This document shows positions 57,770-64,000 of a DNA stretch of 64,000 bases, one piece after another. The stretch is from Moorella sp. Hama-1. GTDB lineage: Bacteria; Bacillota; DSM-521; Neomoorellales; Neomoorellaceae. Each line of letters opens with the position of its first letter. Position 1 is the stretch's first letter. The notes beneath the pieces were generated by a model that saw nothing but the letters and a program-made list of their open reading frames with translations, searched no databases and was not told where the DNA came from. The DNA lies in NCBI RefSeq assembly GCF_023734095.1, contig NZ_AP024620.1, positions 106,001 to 170,000 on the forward strand, in the 5' to 3' direction. A program made the translations under genes and the position numbers.

Positions 57770-58736
57770 AATCGGCCCGGTCACCATGGCCGCACCCCTG
57801 GTCATGGCTCCCCTGGCGGGCTATACGGACCGCGTTTTCCGCCTCCTGGCCCGGGAAGCCGGGGCGGCCCTGACCTGTACGGAGATGATCAGCGCCCAGG
57901 GACTTATTTATAATAATAAAAACACCCTGGCCCTCCTGGACCTGGAGGGCGAGCCGGGGCCGGTGGCGGTCCAGCTCTTCGGCCGGGAGCCGGAGGTAAT
58001 GGCCCGGGCGACGGAAATGGCTGTTGCCGCCGGTGCTGCCATTATTGACCTCAATATGGGTTGCCCTACTCCCAAAATAGTGAAGAATGGTGAAGGTTCG
58101 GCCCTGATGCGTGACCTGCCCCTGGCGGCCGCCATAGTGGCCGCTATGGTCCGGGCTGCCGGCCCGGTTCCCGTGACGGTCAAGATGCGTCTGGGCTGGG
58201 ACGAGGTTTCAATCAACGTAGTTGATGCCACCCGGGTGGTAGTAGATGCCGGCGCCGCGGCGGTGGCTATCCACGGCCGCACCCGCAGCCAGTTTTATAG
58301 CGGCCGGGCCGACTGGAGCTATTTCCCGCGGGTCAAAGAAGCCGTGCCGGTGCCGGTTATCGGCAACGGTGATGTCAGGTCAGCGGCCGATGCCGTGACC
58401 CTCCTGGAACAGGCGGGTTGCGACGGCGTTATGGTGGGCCGGGGGGCCATCGGTAATCCCTGGCTGCTGACCGCTATCCGCGCCGTCATGGAGGGCCGCC
58501 CGGAGCCACCGCCGGTAGACATAAAAACCCGTTTAAGCATGGCTTGCCGGCACCTGAACCTCCTGGTGCAGTATAAAGGTGAAGTAGCAGCAGTTAAAGA
58601 GATGCGCAAGCACCTGGCTTATTACCTGCGGGGTCTACGTGGTGCCGCCCGCCTGCGCCAGGAGATCAATACTCTCACTACCGCCGCGGCAGTTACCGCT
58701 ACCTTGGAAGATTTCCAGCGCAATTACCCGGAGTAG
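57753..58736 (+). CDS. dus: tRNA-dihydrouridine synthase
   Basis: A 327-residue FMN TIM-barrel enzyme. [40 protein letters not shown] (catalytic Cys), [26 protein letters not shown] and [12 protein letters not shown] are standard. It reduces uridine in tRNA D-loops. ATG at 57753, within coaX, so coupled; coaX-dus pairs are seen in other Clostridia. Confidence 0.95.
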   Translation: MSATLKIGPVTMAAPLVMAPLAGYTDRVFRLLAREAGAALTCTEMISAQGLIYNNKNTLALLDLEGEPGPVAVQLFGREPEVMARATEMAVAAGAAIIDLNMGCPTPKIVKNGEGSALMRDLPLAAAIVAAMVRAAGPVPVTVKMRLGWDEVSINVVDATRVVVDAGAAAVAIHGRTRSQFYSGRADWSYFPRVKEAVPVPVIGNGDVRSAADAVTLLEQAGCDGVMVGRGAIGNPWLLTAIRAVMEGRPEPPPVDIKTRLSMACRHLNLLVQYKGEVAAVKEMRKHLAYYLRGLRGAARLRQEINTLTTAAAVTATLEDFQRNYPE

Positions 58737-58737
58737 T

Positions 58738-58865
58738 GGTTAGCCGTCCCCATCCTCTACACCGCCGTGAAAACGGCATCGTAAAAGCGCCTGCGCCTCG
58801 AACCAGTCCACTCCGGGCCCAACCTCCAGCCCCTGTCCAGCCCTGACTTTTCATGGCTTGGTAGA
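58738..58865 (-). repeat. R1 repeat copy E (degenerate, reverse)
   Basis: On the minus strand GGGGCTGGAGGTTGGGCCCG, GGACTGGTTCGAGGCG, ACGGCGGTG and GAGGATGGGGACGG match R1 5'-half blocks in the right order. The 3' half is not recognisable. The remainder of 58866-59019 holds no gene. Confidence 0.55.
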
Positions 58866-59024
58866 GCGGGCGCAGCGGCCGCGGCTGTTCTGTCAAGGAG
58901 GATTTTTGACCCTTCGTCCTGAACTGCAGGGGTGAAGGTTAGCTCCCCCGGAGGATTGCTCTATTTGCTGCCGTGTGGCGCATGAGCCTGCAAATGCATT
59001 AGCAGTGAATTTATGGGAAAGCCC

Positions 59025-59075
59025 TTGCCAGGGCTGCTACTTTTTGCTATAATCTGCCTTGCACATATCTGTGCA
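59025..59075 (+). promoter_or_regulatory. Promoter and palindromic operator of the HTH gene
   Basis: TTGCCA (59025-59030) and TATAAT (59048-59053) have a 17-bp spacer. TGCACA-TATC-TGTGCA (59060-59075), a perfect palindrome, covers the start region, fit for repression by the encoded regulator or another dimer. Confidence 0.7.
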
Positions 59076-59094
59076 CAAAGGGGCAGACTTTTTT

Positions 59095-59622
59095 ATGGAT
59101 TTTATTCGCATCGGCGACAAACTCATCAGCCGGCGTAAAATCGAAGCCACCTTGGAGCGCATTTTCACCCTGCGCTGCCAGGGCTTTTCCCAGCAGGAGG
59201 CCGCCCGCCAGGTGGGCGTAGACCGGACCTTTGTCTCCCGCCTGGAGACCCTGGGGGAGGTCCGCCGCGGCCGGCGGATAGCCGTCGTCGGCTTTCCCAT
59301 AGCCAATAAAAGAGAAGTAGAAGCCATGCTGCGCCAGGAGGGGGTCGAGTATACCCTCCTTTTAACCGATGCCGAGCGCTGGGATTTCGTCCGCCAGAAG
59401 AACGGTCTGGATCTTTTTAATACCATTATGGAAGTCGTCACCCGGCTCCGGGATTACGATGTGGTGATTATTATCGGTTCCGATTACCGCATCAAGGTCA
59501 GCGAGGCCCTCCTGGGCCGGGAGGTAATCGGTTACGTCATCGGCACCTCCCCCATCCAGGGGGATCGCACCGTCGACGTGGAAGAGCTGCTCCAGCTGGT
59601 ACGCCAGCTGGAGCAGGATTGA
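59095..59622 (+). CDS. HTH transcriptional regulator
   Basis: A 175-residue protein. HTH at residues 31-51 (FSQQEAARQVGVDRTFVSRL) preceded by a helix (IEATLERIFTLRCQ); residues 65-170 form an alpha/beta domain (RIAVVGFPIANKREVEAMLR, DYDVVIIIGSDYRIKVSEAL) that may sense a ligand. I do not know the family name. ATG at 59095 after GGGG. It is divergent in nothing but stands directly upstream of two dehydrogenase-like genes and likely controls them. Confidence 0.75.
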   Translation: MDFIRIGDKLISRRKIEATLERIFTLRCQGFSQQEAARQVGVDRTFVSRLETLGEVRRGRRIAVVGFPIANKREVEAMLRQEGVEYTLLLTDAERWDFVRQKNGLDLFNTIMEVVTRLRDYDVVIIIGSDYRIKVSEALLGREVIGYVIGTSPIQGDRTVDVEELLQLVRQLEQD

Positions 59623-59689
59623 GTTTACGATACAAGTATAATGGCGCAACCAGCGCCCACGAGGGAACCTGCCTCACCCTGGCAACAGG

Positions 59690-59778
59690 ATACAGTTAGA
59701 GGCAGGAGCCTGTACCGCCAGTTCCGCAGCGGTTACCGGAGATTGCAACCATTTTGATAGAACCCTATTCGTGGAGGA
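59690..59778 (+). repeat. R1 3' fragment and tail before the 59.8-kb gene
   Basis: GAGCCTGTACCGCCAGTTCC, GCAGCGGTTACCGGAGATTG, CAACCATTTTGATAGAACCC and TATTCGTGGAGGA match the end of R1. The final GGAGGA is the ribosome-binding site of the next gene. Confidence 0.7.
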
Positions 59779-59784
59779 TGACAG

Positions 59785-60687
59785 ATGAAAAGGGTAGTAA
59801 GCATCAGCCTGGGTTCCTCTAAAAGGGATCACCAGGTAGAAACCGAATTCCTGGGCGAAAAGTTTCGCATCGAAAGGATCGGTACCGACGGAGACATGGA
59901 GCGCATGATCGCCATGATTAAGGAACTCGACGGCCGGGTGGACGCCTTCGGCCTGGGAGGGATGGACCTTTACATCCGTGTGGGGTCCAGGCGGTATTTA
60001 CTGCGCGACGCCGCCAGGGTAGCCCGGGCTGCCCGGCAGACCCCCATGGTCGACGGCGGCGGTTTAAAGGACACCCTGGAGCGAAGGGTAATCGCCTACC
60101 TGGACCGGGAAGGGCTTATCAACTTCCGGGGTAAAAGGGTCCTCATGGTCAGCGCCGTCGATCGCTTCGGCATGGCTGAGGCCCTGGACGCCGCCGGCGC
60201 CGACCTGATCTGTGGCGATCTGATCTTTGGCCTGGGCCTGCCGATCCCCATTCGCTCCCTGGCCAGCTTCCAGCGGGTGGCCTACCTGCTGGCGCCCATT
60301 GTCCGTCTCCTACCCTTTAAAATCCTCTACCCGACGGGGAAAGAACAGGAGAAGGTAGACAACCGTTACCAGCATTACTACCAGGACGCGGAGATTGTGG
60401 CCGGGGATTTCCTTTTCATCCGTCGCCACCTGCCCCCGGAACTGCCGGGGCGGGTAATCATCACCAACACCGTCACCGCCGCCGATATCGAGGAACTCCG
60501 CCGCCGGGGGATTAAAACCCTCATCACCACCACCCCGGAATTCAACGGCCGCTCCTTCGGGACCAATGTCATGGAGGGGGTCCTGTTAACCTTGAGCGGC
60601 AAAAGACCAGATAATGTAACCCCGGCCGACTATAACCGGCTTCTCGACCGCCTCGACTTCAAACCCAGGATTGTTAACCTGAATTAA
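59785..60687 (+). CDS. Conserved protein, often labelled quinate 5-dehydrogenase
   Basis: A 300-residue soluble protein. I recall close relatives being labelled quinate 5-dehydrogenase, but no Rossmann GxGxxG is plain: blocks are VVSISLGSSKRDHQVETEFL, FGLGGMDLYIRVGSRRYLLR, GKRVLMVSAVDRFGMAEALD and GIKTLITTTPEFNGRSFGTN. I would treat its function as unknown. ATG at 59785 after GGAGGA from the R1 tail. It is 16 bp before the acyl-ACP-reductase-like gene and probably works with it. Confidence 0.65.
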   Translation: MKRVVSISLGSSKRDHQVETEFLGEKFRIERIGTDGDMERMIAMIKELDGRVDAFGLGGMDLYIRVGSRRYLLRDAARVARAARQTPMVDGGGLKDTLERRVIAYLDREGLINFRGKRVLMVSAVDRFGMAEALDAAGADLICGDLIFGLGLPIPIRSLASFQRVAYLLAPIVRLLPFKILYPTGKEQEKVDNRYQHYYQDAEIVAGDFLFIRRHLPPELPGRVIITNTVTAADIEELRRRGIKTLITTTPEFNGRSFGTNVMEGVLLTLSGKRPDNVTPADYNRLLDRLDFKPRIVNLN

Positions 60688-60703
60688 AAGGGGGCCAGAA
60701 CTG

Positions 60704-61786
60704 TTGCACAAATTCGCCTTCATGATCCACCCGCTGGATATCAGTGACGTTACCCGGAAATTCCCTGTCGCCCGCCACCTGCCGCCGGCTCTGGTAGAAC
60801 ACGCAGTACGCTACCTGCCGCCCATTAAGACTTCCCATATTACCGGCGTCCGTTCCCCTTATGCCGCCACCGAGGGCTGGTTCGTAGCCTGCCCCCTGAC
60901 GACCCGCCAGATGGTGACCCTGCCCGAGGACCTGGTCCTGAAGAAGCTGATTCGCACCGGTAAGATGGCCGAAAAAATGGGCGCCGAGATCCTGGGCCTG
61001 GGGGCCATGACCTCGGTGGTTGGTGATGCCGGCATCACCATTGCCCGCAACTTGAACATAGCCGTTACCACCGGCAACAGCTATACCGTGGCCACGGCCC
61101 TGGAAGCCACAGAAAAGGCCGCCGCCATGATGGACATCGACCTGACCCGGGCCGAGGTAGCCATCATGGGGGCTACCGGCTCCATTGGTGCCGTCTGCGC
61201 CCGCATCCTGGCCCGCTGTTGCCGGCACCTGACCCTCATTGCCCGCAATGAAGTGAAACTGGCCCGCCTGGCGCAAAAGATTAAAGAAGAAACCGGCCTG
61301 GCGGTTGCGGTTACTGCCCATTCCCGGGAAGCCCTGCGCCGGGCTGACGTTATCCTCACCGTGACCTCGGCAGTAGATACTGTCATTGAACCCGAGGATC
61401 TGAAGCCCGGGGCCGTAGTCTGTGACGTGGCCCGGCCCCGGGATGTCTCGCGGCGGGTGGCCGAGGTCCGGGATGACGTCCTGGTCATTGACGGTGGTGT
61501 CGTCCAGGTACCCGGGGAAGTCGATTTTCACTTCAACTTTGGTTATCCCCCCGGCCTCTCCTATGCCTGCATGGCCGAAACCATGATCCTGGCCCTGGAG
61601 GGCCGGATAGAAAACTTTACCCTAGGCCGGGAGTTGACGGTGGAGCAGATTGATACCATAAATCGCCTGGCTGCCAAGCATGGTTTCCGGGTCGCCGGTT
61701 TTCGCAGCTTTGAGCTGCCGGTTTCCGCCGAACAGGTGGCCGCCATCAAAGAACGGGCGCGGCAGGAGGATGCCCTGGCCCGTTAA
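60704..61786 (+). CDS. Acyl-ACP-reductase-like dehydrogenase (AAR homologue)
   Basis: A 360-residue NAD(P) enzyme. Rossmann loop GATGSIG at 156-162 in VAIMGATGSIGAVCARILAR; TTGNSYTVATALEATEKAA before it; GGVVQVPGEVDFHFNFGYPP and SYACMAETMILALEGRIENF after. These blocks align well by memory with cyanobacterial long-chain acyl-ACP reductase, including the Cys (here 289) that I recall as catalytic (FACFAE there, YACMAE here). It may turn fatty acyl-thioesters to aldehydes, for example for ether lipids. The shikimate/quinate dehydrogenase label is the common alternative. TTG at 60704. Confidence 0.75.
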   Translation: MHKFAFMIHPLDISDVTRKFPVARHLPPALVEHAVRYLPPIKTSHITGVRSPYAATEGWFVACPLTTRQMVTLPEDLVLKKLIRTGKMAEKMGAEILGLGAMTSVVGDAGITIARNLNIAVTTGNSYTVATALEATEKAAAMMDIDLTRAEVAIMGATGSIGAVCARILARCCRHLTLIARNEVKLARLAQKIKEETGLAVAVTAHSREALRRADVILTVTSAVDTVIEPEDLKPGAVVCDVARPRDVSRRVAEVRDDVLVIDGGVVQVPGEVDFHFNFGYPPGLSYACMAETMILALEGRIENFTLGRELTVEQIDTINRLAAKHGFRVAGFRSFELPVSAEQVAAIKERARQEDALAR

Positions 61787-61882
61787 AACCATCGTTGCTA
61801 GGTAGTATCGTTGCTGGCGCCAGGATACCGGGGGGCCTTACGGCCCCTTAAATCCGCGACGGTGAATGTTAAGGGAAAAGTC

Positions 61883-61911
61883 TTGACATGGTAACCGGGT
61901 GGACCTATAAT
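61883..61911 (+). promoter_or_regulatory. Consensus SigA promoter of greA
   Basis: TTGACA (61883-61888), 17 bp, TATAAT (61906-61911): both hexamers match the consensus fully. A leader of about 165 nt follows. Confidence 0.9.
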
Positions 61912-61940
61912 ACACATAAATAATGAACAGAGGAAAAACT

Positions 61941-61973
61941 AGCAAGCACTGGGGCCGACCTCGGTGCTTGTTA
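61941..61973 (+). promoter_or_regulatory. Hairpin in the greA leader
   Basis: GCAAGCAC and GTGCTTGT pair with GGG/CCT inside. No T-run follows, so it may be a regulatory or stabilising stem. The remaining leader to 62080 is not recognised as a known riboswitch. Confidence 0.45.
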
Positions 61974-62080
61974 TGGTAGTTAGCCCTGTTCCCGGCCGCA
62001 TAAAGGCGCGGCAAAAGACATATATTGAGATAACACCGGCTACGAGAATAAACCGAAGCATTAAGGGGAGCGAGCAGAGG

Positions 62081-64000
<1,920 letters not shown>

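Overview
This window looks like chromosome of a thermophilic, spore-forming, GC-rich acetogenic Firmicute of the Moorella type. The grounds are a 559-residue formate-tetrahydrofolate ligase with a TTG start, SpoIIE behind a Spo0A-type promoter, many GTG/TTG starts with strong Shine-Dalgarno sequences, selenium-related YedF, and a hybrid cluster protein. The assignment rests on recognition of protein families; no search was run.

Layout. 1-5.1 kb: UbiD decarboxylase, UbiA prenyltransferase, a TauABC/NMT1-type importer and an LpdD-like prenyl-flavin chaperone candidate. 5.2-6.7 kb: L,D-transpeptidase and a YdcZ-like permease. 6.8-15.6 kb: tRNA-Met and tRNA-Glu, spoIIE, tilS, an ISNCY/IS1202-like insertion sequence with a 19-bp target duplication, ftsH, ndk, niaR. 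15.7-19.8 kb: fhs, folP, a PAP2 phosphatase. 19.8-23.4 kb: pstCAB-phoU behind a Pho box. 23.4-31.4 kb: MFS permease, yqhV, comA and comB (sulfolactate synthesis), DUF441 protein, panB, cvpA, M18 aminopeptidase. 31.5-41.5 kb: yedF, HEAT protein, DUF951, CGGC protein, Uma2, then rpsF-ssb-rpsR-DUF2232-rplI-lonC-dnaB. 41.5-46.3 kb: a complete 3.64-kb Tn7/Tni-like transposon inserted in a small nuclease-like gene next to DUF2283, then a macro-domain relic. 46.5-50.6 kb: DUF763, hcp, and an NCS1 permease under a TPP riboswitch. 50.8-58.7 kb: folK, a DUF2520 reductase, panC, panD, birA, bioY, a DUF1284 gene with an in-frame UGA, coaX, dus. 59.0-64.0 kb: an HTH regulator, an unknown protein, an acyl-ACP-reductase-like dehydrogenase, greA and lysS (cut by the window end).

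Two dispersed intergenic repeat families are the most unusual feature. R1 is about 240-300 nt, closed by a 16-18 bp inverted repeat whose arms co-vary between copies, so it looks like a folded RNA. It is often followed by a tail ending in CGGAGGAG. R2 is about 140 nt and palindromic, with CGGAGGAG at both ends. R1 tails or R2 copies lie directly before folP, DUF951, rpsR, panC, bioY and the 59.8-kb gene, and supply or resemble their ribosome-binding sites. Copies also form the stop codon or C-terminal codons of upstream genes.

Functionally the window combines one-carbon and folate enzymes (fhs, folP, folK), cofactor supply (panB/C/D and coaX for CoA; birA and bioY for biotin; niaR for NAD; a TPP-regulated permease), phosphate uptake, sporulation entry, translation and replication housekeeping, and several decayed or mobile segments.
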